Source of the DNA: Hyphomicrobium sp. 99
GTDB lineage: Bacteria > Pseudomonadota > Alphaproteobacteria > Rhizobiales > Hyphomicrobiaceae
Direction of reading: 5' to 3'
Assembly (NCBI RefSeq): GCF_000384335.2
Contig: NZ_KQ031382.1
Location: 1,178,001-1,242,000, forward strand
DNA length: 64,000 bases
Made by a program: the position numbers and the translations under genes. The notes beneath the pieces are model-generated. The model was not told the DNA's origin. It ran no database searches and saw nothing but the letters and a program-made list of their open reading frames with translations. Numbering within the stretch: the stretch's first letter is position 1; every line of letters begins with the position of its first letter. Positions 54,580-63,945 of the stretch are shown one piece after another.

Positions 54580-55803
54580 GTGCCGCTGGACTACCATTCG
54601 CTCCTGACGGCTTTTGTTCTTTCCGGCTGCGGATTGGCGATCACATTTTTCGTCAGCTGGCTTGTCTCCAGGACGGAACGCTTCCTGATTGCCTGGAAGC
54701 TCGGCGTTTCCTTCATGGCACTCGGCGTGCTCATCTATAGCTGGTACGCAAAGACCATGTCTCCGGCGCTCGGCGCGGCCGGAAACACGATCTTGCTGAC
54801 TGGCCTCGCCATCGTTTTCGGTGCCGGCCGGGAGTTTCGCACCGGCGTTTTCCCCTGGCGCGGCGTGGGCATCATCGCGGTCACCTCTTCCACCGCCATG
54901 GCAGTTCCCATGCTGGCCGGCTACAACGGTGCCTCCATCGTCGTGCTGAATATTGCGGCGACGGTGATCCTGCTTGTAACGGCCTGGGACTACTGGCTCG
55001 GGCGCGCTGAAGCCCGACTAGCCATCGCGCTGCTGACAGCCCTTTATATCCTGACAGGGCTCTCCTTCGTTCCTTGTGCAATCGTGCTGCTGTATGCCGG
55101 CGAATGGCGCCTGTCGCAGATCCCGTCGAACTGGGCAGAGGACCTCAATATCGGCATATGCTTGACCACCCTCGCCGGCATCGGCGCCCTTTCCTTGGTG
55201 CTCAACCAGGCGCGGTTGGCATGCGGCCACAAGCGTGACGCCGAAACCGATCCTCTCACCGGCTTGCTCAATCGGCGCGCGCTGCTCAGCCATATCGCGG
55301 ACGACATCGAAGGCCCCGCCGCGCTCGTCATTTTCGACATCGATCATTTCAAGATTATCAACGATGTCCATGGACATCTGGCCGGCGACGAAGTGTTGCG
55401 AACTTTCGGGGAGATCCTCAAGTTATCCTCTCCGCCGCAAGGTCTCGCGGCGCGGCTCGGTGGCGAGGAGTTCGCGCTGCTGGTGCCTGGCGCCTCACTC
55501 GTCACAGCGGCGCTTCTCGCGGACGTCGTGCGCATGCGCCTCGCCAAACGCCATTTCACCGGAAATGGCGGCTCATTCAACAGTACCGTCAGCGCCGGCG
55601 TGTCCTGTTCCGAGGATGCCGCCACCGATTTCGAAACGCTGCTACGCGGCGCCGACAATGCACTCTATGCTGCCAAGCGGGACGGCCGCGACCGGGTCGC
55701 CGTCAATTCAGGCAAGATTGAATTCCTAGCTCACATCCGGTCGTTGCAGGACGGTCAGCGCGGTCCTATCGACCTCGACTTTGTCAGACTCAAGACTGGC
55801 TAG
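54580..55803 (+). CDS. Membrane diguanylate cyclase (GGDEF domain)
   Basis: A 407-residue protein that should make cyclic di-GMP. An N-terminal half of about six membrane helices is followed by a GGDEF domain ([35 protein letters not shown], active-site [13 protein letters not shown]). There is no obvious inhibitory RxxD motif ahead of the active site. The start is GTG. It lies exactly between the two copies of the guaA 3' end, so it may have arrived with the event that made the repeat. Confidence 0.92.
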   Translation: MPLDYHSLLTAFVLSGCGLAITFFVSWLVSRTERFLIAWKLGVSFMALGVLIYSWYAKTMSPALGAAGNTILLTGLAIVFGAGREFRTGVFPWRGVGIIAVTSSTAMAVPMLAGYNGASIVVLNIAATVILLVTAWDYWLGRAEARLAIALLTALYILTGLSFVPCAIVLLYAGEWRLSQIPSNWAEDLNIGICLTTLAGIGALSLVLNQARLACGHKRDAETDPLTGLLNRRALLSHIADDIEGPAALVIFDIDHFKIINDVHGHLAGDEVLRTFGEILKLSSPPQGLAARLGGEEFALLVPGASLVTAALLADVVRMRLAKRHFTGNGGSFNSTVSAGVSCSEDAATDFETLLRGADNALYAAKRDGRDRVAVNSGKIEFLAHIRSLQDGQRGPIDLDFVRLKTG

Positions 55804-55817
55804 GCGTCGGAAGTCAT

Positions 55818-56213
55818 GAAGCGTTCGTCGGCCGCCATCCGTTCCCGGGACCCGCTCTCGCGATCCGCATTCCCGGAGAGATCACGCGCGAGAAGCTCGA
55901 GATCTTGCGAAAGGCCGATGCCGTTTATCTCGATGAGATCCGGCGCGCCGGTCTCTACGATGCCATCTGGCAGGCCTTCGCAGTTCTTCTTCCCGTGCGC
56001 ACCGTTGGCGTCATGGGCGACGGCCGAATCTACGATCACGTGCTGGGACTTCGCGCGGTAACCTCCGTCGACGGTATGACCGCCGACTTCTACCACTTCG
56101 ACATGGCGTTCCTCGGTCGCGTCGCGACGCGCATCATCAACGAGGTCCGCGGCGTCAATCGCGTCGTCTACGACGTGACCTCAAAAGCCCCCGGCACGAT
56201 CGAGTGGGAGTGA
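55818..56213 (+). pseudogene. guaA: Partial guaA (C-terminal 131 codons), copy B of direct repeat
   Basis: It reads in frame from [18 protein letters not shown] to PGTIEWE and stop, without a proper start, the glutaminase or the PP-loop. It differs from the intact copy mostly at third codon positions, so it derives from a selected, diverged guaA rather than from a fresh tandem copy. A hairpin at 56210-56231 overlaps its stop, as in a native gene end. It is probably not functional on its own. Confidence 0.9.
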
Positions 56214-56231
56214 GCCGGGCAATCGGCTCAC
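56210..56231. terminator. Hairpin at the end of the guaA remnant
   Basis: GTGAGCCG and CGGCTCAC pair perfectly around a 6-base loop and overlap the remnant's stop codon. No T-run follows, so termination would be weak or Rho-assisted. Confidence 0.45.
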
Positions 56232-56258
56232 GCGATCGCCTCTCCCAACCTTCCTGAT

Positions 56259-56840
56259 TTAGGCAGACGGTGCGCGTGCCAGCTGCAGCGCAGCCTCGAC
56301 GCCGCCTTCAAGAATCTGCTCCGCCTCCGCAGCGTCGGACACGGCCCGCGCGAACTGGAGGGTTCCGACCATCAGGCCGAAGATAGCCGTCGCGCGGCGA
56401 ACGCTTGCCGCGGTGCCAGCGTCCGGAAGCAGTGCGGCCAGCGCCGAAACGTAGTTTTGCAGAGCGTCCTCGTAGATTTGCCGGGTGGGCAGCGGCTGGC
56501 GGGCGATTTCCGGGAGCAACGCCGCCGAGGGGCAGCCTCCTGCCGGGTCTTCGAGGTGGGCGCGGTTCAGGTACCGCCGGATCGCGCCCTCTAGGTCGAT
56601 ACCCGTCCGCTGTTCTTCATCGAGTCCATCTTGCTGGTTGGCGAGCGCATTCGCCAACGCCTCACGAACGAGCGCCTCCTTGGACTCGAAGTGGGCATAG
56701 AATGCCCCGTTGGTCAGGCCGGCTTCGCCCATGATCCCGGCGATTCCCGCAGCGGAAACCCCATCTCGGCGGAAGCACTTCGACGCCACATCGACGATGT
56801 GCCGCCGCGTCGCCTCCTTATGACCCTTCTCGAAACGCAT
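56259..56840 (-). CDS. TetR-family regulator, last gene of amidase operon
   Basis: A 193-residue repressor-like protein with N-terminal helix-turn-helix (GVSAAGIAGIMGEAGLTNGA, then FYAHFESKEALVREAL) and a C-terminal domain of the TetR_C type (DPAGGCPSAALLPEIARQP) often seen in NemR/AcnR-like repressors. It follows the DUF302 and amidase genes on the same strand. Two palindromes upstream of the amidase gene (59028-59060) are candidate binding sites, so the operon may be self-regulated. Confidence 0.9.
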   Translation of the reverse strand: MRFEKGHKEATRRHIVDVASKCFRRDGVSAAGIAGIMGEAGLTNGAFYAHFESKEALVREALANALANQQDGLDEEQRTGIDLEGAIRRYLNRAHLEDPAGGCPSAALLPEIARQPLPTRQIYEDALQNYVSALAALLPDAGTAASVRRATAIFGLMVGTLQFARAVSDAAEAEQILEGGVEAALQLARAPSA

Positions 56841-56873
56841 CTTTCCTTCCCGTTTCTCGGAATGCTGCCGTGC

Positions 56874-57377
56874 TTACGTCGCAGCCGCCTCGAGCACCGC
56901 TTGTAGGTCGCGATCAAGCTGCTGCGCAACGGCATCGACCTCACCGTCGCCGAACTGGCCGAAGACGGATGCGGGCCGATCATATTCAAAGGCGACCATG
57001 CCATCGCCATCCTCGCGCAGCAGCACGCGGATGGGCGCATAGAGCCCCGCTGACAATTGGTGACGCGTCATCTTTGACGCCGTGAGCGGATTGCCGATGT
57101 CGTACTGCAGCGCTTGGCGCTCTAGCCCTGCGATCGACAGCAGTGCGCCATGGTTGCGCTGCCCGAAGATCGAGAGCGGCGGACACGTTTCCAGCTCTCG
57201 TCGCGCGCGCTCGCTTTCGCCGTACTGGAGCAGCGTGAAGATCCCATCATCGATGCGGGGCACCAGCGTCTCGAGCTTGGCCCGGACCTTATCGAACGGT
57301 CTGTTGGAGCCGATGGTAACGTGCTCGACCGAAATGCTCCGCACAGAGGTTGCTCTATTGTTCATCTGATAATCCAT
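56874..57377 (-). CDS. DUF302-domain protein
   Basis: A 167-residue soluble protein matching DUF302: SNRPFDKVRAKLETLVP near the start and GLYAPIRVLLREDGDGMVAFEYD in the middle. The family has no known enzymatic activity; some members bind small effectors. It lies 19 bases after the amidase stop and 33 bases before the TetR gene, so it is operon-linked. The ATG at 57377 or the one at 57365 is possible. Confidence 0.83.
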   Translation of the reverse strand: MDYQMNNRATSVRSISVEHVTIGSNRPFDKVRAKLETLVPRIDDGIFTLLQYGESERARRELETCPPLSIFGQRNHGALLSIAGLERQALQYDIGNPLTASKMTRHQLSAGLYAPIRVLLREDGDGMVAFEYDRPASVFGQFGDGEVDAVAQQLDRDLQAVLEAAAT

Positions 57378-57396
57378 CTTGTTGGTTGTCCTCCTG

Positions 57397-58926
57397 TCAG
57401 ATCGGTGCCGGCCGGGTACCCAAGACACCTTCGATCCGGCGTGCGAGGCCCAGAAGCTCCCGGTCCCGGACCAAGGGCGCGTCGAGTTCCAGCCCTATCG
57501 GAAGCCCACCGCGCGACAAGCCAACCGGAAGGCTTATGCCCGGCAGACCCACGCTGCTCGCCGACACCGTGTGGTTCGCCAGCGTAATGTTGCTGACGTC
57601 CCGCCCCGCGATCTGGAAGCTCGTCTGCTGTTCGATCAAAGGCGCGGTGCAGGGCGTCGTCGGCTGCAGAAGGGCATCCGCACCGTGGTCGATGAACACC
57701 TTGTCGAACCGGCGCTGGATTTCGGGGCGGCTCACGGACAGCGCGGTCTGATAGGCCTCTGCGGAGATAGCGCCGCCACCTCCCGGCAAGACCATGTGTC
57801 CCCACGTCTCGTGAAGCTCGGGCCGGAGGCCCTCGTAGATCGTCTCGAACGTGATCGGGATGTTGTGGCTGCGAATGAACTCCGAGATCGCGCCCATCGT
57901 CTCATGGAAGAAGATGTTCCATGTCGCGGTCTGGATGAGCGCGTTGAAGTCGTCGCCCAGATCCACCTCCACGACCTCTGCGCCTGCTTCCCGCAGCCGC
58001 CGCACAACATCGCGGAAACGTGCTTCGACCTCAGGGTCGACAAGCTCGAGGAATTGCCGCGGCGCGTAGGCGAGCCGTGCTCCCTTCATGTCGTATCCGG
58101 CCTTTGGTGGCTTTGCACTCTGCTCACCGGTCACGACCTGATCCACGAGAGCGCAATCCTCCACGCTGCGGGCGAACACGCCCGTCGTGTCGAGCGTATG
58201 CGAGATCGGCGCGACGCCATTGCGCGGCCATCGCCCGGTCGTTGGCTTGAACCCCACCACGCCGCAGAGCGACGCGGGTACACGGATCGATCCGACGGTA
58301 TCGCCGCCGAAGCTCGCGGGTACGATGCCGGCGGCGACGGATGCAGCGGAGCCGCTTGATGATCCGCCCGACACGCGATCGTGGGCGTGCGGGTTTTTCA
58401 CCTGACCATAGCGCGCGTTGGTGCCGGTCAAGCCGTAGGACATTTCCACGAGGTTGTTCTTGCCGAAGACGAGTGCGCCCGCAGTCTTGATCGCACGGAC
58501 AGCGTCCGCATCTTCTCGCGGGACGAAGTGGGCGAGACTTCCCAGGCCCAAGCTCGTCGGCAGCCCTGCCGTGAGATAGCTGTCCTTCACCCCGAGCGGC
58601 ATGCCGAGGAGCGGAGCCGCTGACCCGGCTGCACGCGCCTTGTCTGCATCTCTCGCGGCGGCAAGCACGGCGGCCTCATCGATCGTAATGAAAGCGTTGA
58701 GTTCGGCCTGCGATCGCGCCCGCTGCAGCAGCGCCGCCGTGTAGGCTTCCGACGTGATGTCGCCGTTCCGAACTGCGACGGCGGTCTCCGCGAGCCCGAG
58801 CGAGGTGAGGTCCGCGGTCTTACCTTCGCTGGCTTCCGCACTCGTCGTGCACATCGTCGCGCTGGCTGCTGCAGCGCAGACGCCGAGGGCGACGACCTGT
58901 CGACGGTTCATGTTCTCGGCATTCAT
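57397..58926 (-). CDS. Amidase-signature hydrolase, exported (Tat-like signal)
   Basis: A 509-residue amidase. An N-terminal NRRQVVALGVCAAAASA segment looks like a Tat signal (RR before a hydrophobic core). The Ser-cisSer-Lys triad is visible: Lys in GMPLGVKDSY, Ser in SGGSSSGSAASVAAG and Ser in GGDTVGSIRVPA. It would hydrolyse an amide in the periplasm. The ATG at 58926 has GGAGG nine bases upstream. First gene of the amidase-DUF302-tetR operon. The substrate is unknown. Confidence 0.9.
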   Translation of the reverse strand: MNAENMNRRQVVALGVCAAAASATMCTTSAEASEGKTADLTSLGLAETAVAVRNGDITSEAYTAALLQRARSQAELNAFITIDEAAVLAAARDADKARAAGSAAPLLGMPLGVKDSYLTAGLPTSLGLGSLAHFVPREDADAVRAIKTAGALVFGKNNLVEMSYGLTGTNARYGQVKNPHAHDRVSGGSSSGSAASVAAGIVPASFGGDTVGSIRVPASLCGVVGFKPTTGRWPRNGVAPISHTLDTTGVFARSVEDCALVDQVVTGEQSAKPPKAGYDMKGARLAYAPRQFLELVDPEVEARFRDVVRRLREAGAEVVEVDLGDDFNALIQTATWNIFFHETMGAISEFIRSHNIPITFETIYEGLRPELHETWGHMVLPGGGGAISAEAYQTALSVSRPEIQRRFDKVFIDHGADALLQPTTPCTAPLIEQQTSFQIAGRDVSNITLANHTVSASSVGLPGISLPVGLSRGGLPIGLELDAPLVRDRELLGLARRIEGVLGTRPAPI

Positions 58927-59027
58927 CTGTTCGGTCCTCCATTGCATTGGATTGCGCATTGGCTTGGCTTGCGGAGACGGTCCGCACGGCCGGTTTCACG
59001 ACCGCACGGGCGGCTTGGCTCAATTAA

Positions 59028-59060
59028 ATTACGATCGTAATATCACATTATGATCGTAAT
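59028..59060. promoter_or_regulatory. Pair of TetR-type palindromes
   Basis: ATTACGATCGTAAT (59028-59041, perfect) and ATTATGATCGTAAT (59047-59060, one mismatch) lie 19 bases apart centre to centre. They are between the leftward amidase operon and the rightward alpha/beta-hydrolase gene and could serve both; the nearby TetR is the likely ligand. Confidence 0.7.
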
Positions 59061-59201
59061 GCAATGGGGATTTTCTGGGGCGTCGCTACGCGCCTGGCGG
59101 CCGGCTCCGCGCCAGCGGATCGCCAGGCACAAACCAAAAAGTTTACGCGCCCTTAGGCCACCCCTCCTAAGACCGGCGTGCTGATATCGGGGGGCCAAGC
59201 C

Positions 59202-60446
59202 ATGACCGTCGTGCGCAACTTTGTGATGGCGAGCGCATGCACGCTCATTTCCGCTTTCGCCGCGTTACCGGTAGCTGCTGACGAAATTCCTCAAGGTCCC
59301 GCAGGCGACGCGTTCTACATCTCACCGTCGGAATTGCCCGCCGGTGAGCGCGGCTCGTTGATCTATGTGCGTGCTCTCGATGGCACGATGGCGCTTCCCA
59401 GTGCGGCGCGGAACAGCTTGGTGCTCTATCGTTCGCTCGACCAAAATGGAAAGAGCACGGTCGTTTCCGGAACGGTTTCGATTCCAAATGGCGAACCGCC
59501 GGAAGGCGGCTGGCCGGTGATCACGTGGACCCACGGCACGACGGGCCTCAACGCGATCTGCGCACCCTCTCGCGATACCGCTGAGGGCCCCGAACATCCT
59601 TACATCGAGACGATCTCGCACCTTCTCGACGGCTTTGTGAAGAGCGGATTTGCGGTTGTCGCGACCGACTATCAAGGTTTGGGCGTCGCGGGCTTCCATC
59701 CCTTCTTGCAAGGCGTACCCACCGGGCGAAACGCGCTCGACATCTTGCGCGCCGGACGAAACCTGGAGCCGAAGATCGGCAAGCGCTACGTTGTGATGGG
59801 CCATTCTCAGGGCGGGCAAGTCGATCTCTTCGCCGCGTCGCAAGGGCCGTCCTACGTTCCCGAGCTGGAACTTTTGGGCGACGTCGCCTTCGCGCCCGGA
59901 TCGCAGATCGCCGAACGTCTCAAGGCCGTGATGACATCGGCTAAGACCGAGCTGTCACTTCCTTACGTGCTCTATACCCTTCAATCCTACGCGAAGACGG
60001 ATCCGGCGATCGATCTGAAACGCATTCTGACCGCGGAAGCGATCGCGCATCTGCCGGACCTGCACGAGCAGTGCATGAGCCACGCGTTGATGACCGGCTA
60101 TTGGTCGACCGCGATCGCAAAAGACCAATTCGTCGCGAACCCTGATCTAGAGCCCTTCCTTAAATTCGCCGCCGAGAATGAAGCCGGCGCGTTGAAAATT
60201 GCCGCGCCCACTCTTGTAATTCAAGGCACGCAGGACGTGACGGTATTCCCGTCGACGACGAACGCGCTGGTTCGGCAGATGTGCGCTGGTGGCGATGCCG
60301 TTGAATACAAAGTCTTCGCCGGAGCCGATCACAACGGGTCGATGGTCTCCGGCGGCGCAACCACTGAAGAATGGATCAAGGCTCGCTTCGCAGGAAAACC
60401 AGCGCAAAACGATTGCGAAACCATCTTGAAGACAGCCACCGACTGA
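59202..60446 (+). CDS. Secreted alpha/beta hydrolase (lipase-like)
   Basis: A 414-residue exported hydrolase. Signal peptide with core ACTLISAFAALPVAA, then an alpha/beta fold: oxyanion loop WTHGTTGLNAICAPS, nucleophile elbow GHSQGGQ, Asp probably in QGTQDVTVFP and His in GADHNGSM. It resembles secretory lipases of the LIP family, which act on esters. The ATG at 59202 has GGGGG upstream. It is divergent from the amidase operon and shares the operator region. Confidence 0.87.
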   Translation: MTVVRNFVMASACTLISAFAALPVAADEIPQGPAGDAFYISPSELPAGERGSLIYVRALDGTMALPSAARNSLVLYRSLDQNGKSTVVSGTVSIPNGEPPEGGWPVITWTHGTTGLNAICAPSRDTAEGPEHPYIETISHLLDGFVKSGFAVVATDYQGLGVAGFHPFLQGVPTGRNALDILRAGRNLEPKIGKRYVVMGHSQGGQVDLFAASQGPSYVPELELLGDVAFAPGSQIAERLKAVMTSAKTELSLPYVLYTLQSYAKTDPAIDLKRILTAEAIAHLPDLHEQCMSHALMTGYWSTAIAKDQFVANPDLEPFLKFAAENEAGALKIAAPTLVIQGTQDVTVFPSTTNALVRQMCAGGDAVEYKVFAGADHNGSMVSGGATTEEWIKARFAGKPAQNDCETILKTATD

Positions 60447-60469
60447 CGACTGGTCAGTCAAGAGCCTGA

Positions 60470-60820
60470 TCACGGTGCGATCTTCCGATGGGCGGCCAGT
60501 CTCTCGATAGGCGCTGCATTCAAAACGGATAGTCCCAGCCAATCCGCCATGCGATTGAGTTCTTCGCGCAGTGCTTCGGCCGTATGCCGCGGTGCGCCCT
60601 CCTCGAAGTGCGCACGCTGCACGATCAGTGTGCCGGTCTGGCGGTCGGCTTTGAGGTCGACCGGCGCGACGAGGGCGCCGTCGAGCAGAAAAGGGAGAAC
60701 ATAATAACCGTGCTCGCGCTTGGCTGCGGGCGTGTAGATCTCGAGGCGGTAGCGAAAGCCAAACAGGCGCTCAGTTCGCTCGCGACGCCAGATGAGCGGA
60801 TCAAAGGGGGAGAATCCCAC
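60470..60820 (-). pseudogene. C-terminal remnant of a YcaQ-like winged-helix protein
   Basis: The minus strand reads [20 protein letters not shown] and on to [17 protein letters not shown], the conserved end of the YcaQ/HTH_42 family (crosslink-repair glycosylases). Full proteins are around 400 residues; only about the last 117 remain. Upstream of about 60820 the frame stays open but no longer resembles the family, and this is where the rightward SnoaL-like gene begins. The reading frame of the remnant is intact. Confidence 0.75.
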
Positions 60821-60836
60821 CGCAGAGATCGAATTC

Positions 60837-61271
60837 ATGAAAGGCGAAAAGATTTCCACGGGTGTCAGTGCTTCTGACATCGACGAAATTCGTGCACTCT
60901 TCTTGCGGCAAGCCGCAGGCGAAACCGCCCACGACATCGACGAAATCGATGCCGTGCTTGCGCGCACACCGCCAGGGCAGCCGGATCCGGTGAACTTCGT
61001 GGCCCGCGCCTACCGCTTCTGGGGTCGCGAGGCTGTTATCGATCACTTCCGCACGACGTTCGCCGGCACCTGGAAATTCGAACCCGACGAGAGCGCGATC
61101 CAGGTCATTCCTCTCGGCCCGGACGTCGCCCATATCTATGCACCGACGCGCATTACCGCAGGTGCGGCTGGCCAACAGGCGGCCACCTATGAATTCCTCG
61201 TCAATGAGTTTGCGATCCGCACTCCTGACGGTTGGCGCATCTCGGCCATCGTCCCCGTGCCAGTGAAGTGA
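60837..61271 (+). CDS. SnoaL/NTF2-like protein
   Basis: A 144-residue protein with the NTF2-like (SnoaL/DUF4440) pattern: a first helix ([19 protein letters not shown]), [20 protein letters not shown] and strands ending in [14 protein letters not shown]. Such proteins hydrolyse or bind small molecules; no catalytic residues can be assigned. An ATG at 60837 is preferred; the ribosome site is weak. Its 5' end abuts the truncated YcaQ-like gene, consistent with an insertion that cut that gene. Confidence 0.72.
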   Translation: MKGEKISTGVSASDIDEIRALFLRQAAGETAHDIDEIDAVLARTPPGQPDPVNFVARAYRFWGREAVIDHFRTTFAGTWKFEPDESAIQVIPLGPDVAHIYAPTRITAGAAGQQAATYEFLVNEFAIRTPDGWRISAIVPVPVK

Positions 61272-61328
61272 GGGAGAAAGCGGCTCCGAGGCGGACCTCG
61301 GCTCTGCTTGCAGAAGTGAAGTCTCGGC

Positions 61329-62012
61329 CTATTTGTCGGCGGCGTGCACGGACGAGAAAATCGCTGCGACCTCCGCTCCCGAGGCGTCAGGTCGCAAAGC
61401 GTAGAAATCGGCGCTTTTCTCGAGCGCCATTTCGAGCTGCCTCTGGAACGCATTCCTGTCGAGCTCGATCGTTCCGAACTGACGCAAATGCTCGGTGACA
61501 AACTGCGTATCGAGCAGCGTGAAGCCGCCCTTGATCAACCGCGCGGCGAGATGCACGAGCGCGATTTTTGAAGCGTCGCGTTCAGTTGAGAACATGCTCT
61601 CACCGAAGAACGCGCTTTTGAGAGCGACACCGTAAAGTCCGCCGACCATTTCGTCGCCGTTCCAAACCTCGACGGTATGGCAGGCGCCGATGTCGAAAAG
61701 TTCGCGGTAGAGCGTGCGGATACGGGTGTTGATCCAGGTCGACATCCGGCCGGCCCTTGGCGCCGCGCAGCCATCGATGACACGGTCGTAGTCGCTATCG
61801 ACCGCCACCCTGAGCGGCGTCGTCCTGACGGTCTTGAGCAGGCGGCGAGGTATATGCATCGCATCGAGGGGCAGCACACCGCGCTGCTGCGGCTCGATCC
61901 AGTAAAGCGCCGGGTCGTCGGCGCTTTCGGCCATAGGAAAAATGCCGCAGCTATAGGCTTTCAGGAGAACCTGCGGCGTGATCTCGAACATCGGGTCGTC
62001 GCGCGACGCCAT
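61329..62012 (-). CDS. aat: Leucyl/phenylalanyl-tRNA-protein transferase
   Basis: Adds Leu or Phe from aminoacyl-tRNA to N-terminal Lys or Arg, marking proteins for ClpAP (N-degron pathway). A 227-residue protein; hallmarks are [48 protein letters not shown] and [15 protein letters not shown]. The start at 62012 is likely; 61991 is possible. It lies 60 bases after accC on the same strand. Confidence 0.94.
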   Translation of the reverse strand: MASRDDPMFEITPQVLLKAYSCGIFPMAESADDPALYWIEPQQRGVLPLDAMHIPRRLLKTVRTTPLRVAVDSDYDRVIDGCAAPRAGRMSTWINTRIRTLYRELFDIGACHTVEVWNGDEMVGGLYGVALKSAFFGESMFSTERDASKIALVHLAARLIKGGFTLLDTQFVTEHLRQFGTIELDRNAFQRQLEMALEKSADFYALRPDASGAEVAAIFSSVHAADK

Positions 62013-62072
62013 GCTGCCAATTGCCAAGCGAACTCTCGGACGCGCGCGGAACATGTCGCGCAGAGGCAAAGT

Positions 62073-63413
62073 CTACTTCATCCCTAAATGTTTTTCGAGC
62101 CAATGAATGTCGTACACGCCATTTACAATGTCTGGGTCTTTAACGAGATCCTGGAACAACGGGATCGTCGTTTCAATGCCGTCAATGACGAACTCGGCAA
62201 GAGCGCGGCGCAGACGCATCAGAGCGTCATTGCGGGTCTTGCCCGTAACGATGAGCTTTCCGATCAGACTGTCGTAATAGGGCGGGATTCTGTAGCCCTG
62301 GTAAACGCCGCTGTCGACGCGCACGCCGAGACCGCCCGGCGGGTGCCAATACGTGATCTGGCCGGGCGAGGGACGGAAATCCTTCGGATTTTCGGCGCAG
62401 ATACGGCACTCGATCGCATGACCTTTAAGCTCGATGTCGTCCTGCGTGAAGCTTAACGGCAAGCCGGCCGCCACGCGGATTTGCTCGAGCACGAGATCGG
62501 TCCCTGTGACCATCTCGGTAACCGGATGCTCGACCTGCAGGCGAGTGTTCATTTCTATGAAATAGAATTCGCCGTCTTCGAACAAAAACTCGACGGTACC
62601 GGCGCCGCGATACTTGAGCTTCTTCATCGCCTCGGCCACCGTCGTGCCGATCTTCTGGCGCTGGGCCGCGTTGAGAGCGGGCGAGGGGCTTTCTTCCAGA
62701 ACCTTCTGGTGCCGCCGTTGCAGCGAGCAGTCGCGCTCACCAAGGTGAACGGCATTGCCTTTGCCGTCGCCGAAAACCTGGATTTCGATATGCCGGGGCT
62801 TCTGCAGATACTTCTCGATGTAAACCGAGTCATCGTTGAAGGCGGCCTTCGCTTCCGACCGCGCCGTCGATAGCGCCACGCCGAGATCCGCAGCCGATGT
62901 CGCGACCTTCATGCCGCGGCCGCCGCCGCCCGCCGCCGCTTTGATGAGGACGGGGAAGCCCATCTCCTTTGCGATCTTCATCGCCTCGGTTTCGCTGGTC
63001 ACCGCGCCGGCTGAGCCGGGCACAACCGGAATGCCGAGCTTCTTCGCAGTTTCCTTCGCCTCGATCTTGTCGCCCATGATCCGGATGTGCTCGGACGTCG
63101 GACCGATGAAGGTGATTTTGTGCTCTTCGAGGATCTCAGCGAAGCGCGCGTTCTCGGACAGGAACCCGTATCCAGGATGCACGGCGTCCGCGCCGGTAAT
63201 TTCGCAAGCCGTGACGAGCGCCGGAATGTTGAGATAGCTCTCGCGCGCTGACGGCGGTCCGATGCAAACGCTTTCGTCCGCAAGCCTGACGTGCATGGCG
63301 TCGGCATCGGCGGTCGAATGGACGGCGACTGTTGCGATCCCAAGTTCGCGGCAGGCGCGCTGTACCCGCAGCGCGATCTCTCCTCGATTGGCAATCAAAA
63401 TCTTATCGAACAT
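62073..63413 (-). CDS. accC: Acetyl-CoA carboxylase biotin carboxylase subunit
   Basis: Carboxylates biotin on AccB in the first step of fatty acid synthesis. A 446-residue ATP-grasp protein: KILIANRGEIALRV at the start, glycine loop AAAGGGGRGMKV, FIEMNTRLQVEHPVTE with the metal-binding Glu and catalytic Arg. The ATG at 63413 follows GGAG by five bases. It is co-transcribed with accB 40 bases upstream. Confidence 0.97.
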   Translation of the reverse strand: MFDKILIANRGEIALRVQRACRELGIATVAVHSTADADAMHVRLADESVCIGPPSARESYLNIPALVTACEITGADAVHPGYGFLSENARFAEILEEHKITFIGPTSEHIRIMGDKIEAKETAKKLGIPVVPGSAGAVTSETEAMKIAKEMGFPVLIKAAAGGGGRGMKVATSAADLGVALSTARSEAKAAFNDDSVYIEKYLQKPRHIEIQVFGDGKGNAVHLGERDCSLQRRHQKVLEESPSPALNAAQRQKIGTTVAEAMKKLKYRGAGTVEFLFEDGEFYFIEMNTRLQVEHPVTEMVTGTDLVLEQIRVAAGLPLSFTQDDIELKGHAIECRICAENPKDFRPSPGQITYWHPPGGLGVRVDSGVYQGYRIPPYYDSLIGKLIVTGKTRNDALMRLRRALAEFVIDGIETTIPLFQDLVKDPDIVNGVYDIHWLEKHLGMK

Positions 63414-63453
63414 TTGCACTCCAGGCGTCTTTCCCGGGGGGACCGGTAGCGCT

Positions 63454-63945
63454 CTATTCTATGATGATCAGCGGCTCGCCGTATTCGACGGGCTGGGCGT
63501 TCTCGATGAGGATAGCTTTGACGGTGCCGCTACGCGGAGCGGGAATTTGGTTCATCGTCTTCATGGCTTCGATGATCAAGACGGTGTCGCCCTGATTGAC
63601 CTTGCTGCCGACTTCGCAAAAGACGGCCGCTCCCGGTTCCGGCGAGCGGTAGGCCGTGCCGACCATCGGCGACTTGACGGCACCCGGATGTTTCGAGAGA
63701 TCGCCCGGACCTGCCGCTGCGGGCTTTGATTCGCTGACCGTAGCAGGAGCAGCTGCAACCGGGGCTGCGGCGTAAGCCTGAGGCGCGGCCGCCGTAATCG
63801 ATATCTGCTTCGCGACGCGAATCTTGAGGCCGCTCTTCTCGATCTCGATTTCCGTCAGACCCGTAGCGTTCAAAAGCTCGGCGAGCTCGCGGATCATCTG
63901 ACCTTCGGCGCTTCCAGTCTTCGGCCCTTGGTCTTTTGCGCTCAT
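63454..63945 (-). CDS. accB: Acetyl-CoA carboxylase biotin carboxyl carrier protein
   Basis: A 163-residue carrier. The biotinyl domain at the C-terminus has the target Lys in [14 protein letters not shown]; an Ala/Pro-rich linker ([17 protein letters not shown]) joins it to the N-terminal domain. It is the first gene of the accB-accC pair; the remaining bases to the right window edge hold only its promoter side and perhaps the end of another gene. Confidence 0.96.
   Translation of the reverse strand: MSAKDQGPKTGSAEGQMIRELAELLNATGLTEIEIEKSGLKIRVAKQISITAAAPQAYAAAPVAAAPATVSESKPAAAGPGDLSKHPGAVKSPMVGTAYRSPEPGAAVFCEVGSKVNQGDTVLIIEAMKTMNQIPAPRSGTVKAILIENAQPVEYGEPLIIIE

Noticed and set aside
57379..58359. 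Rightward open frame opposite the amidase
   Set aside because: It is the complement of the amidase-signature region and has no ribosome site or family pattern.
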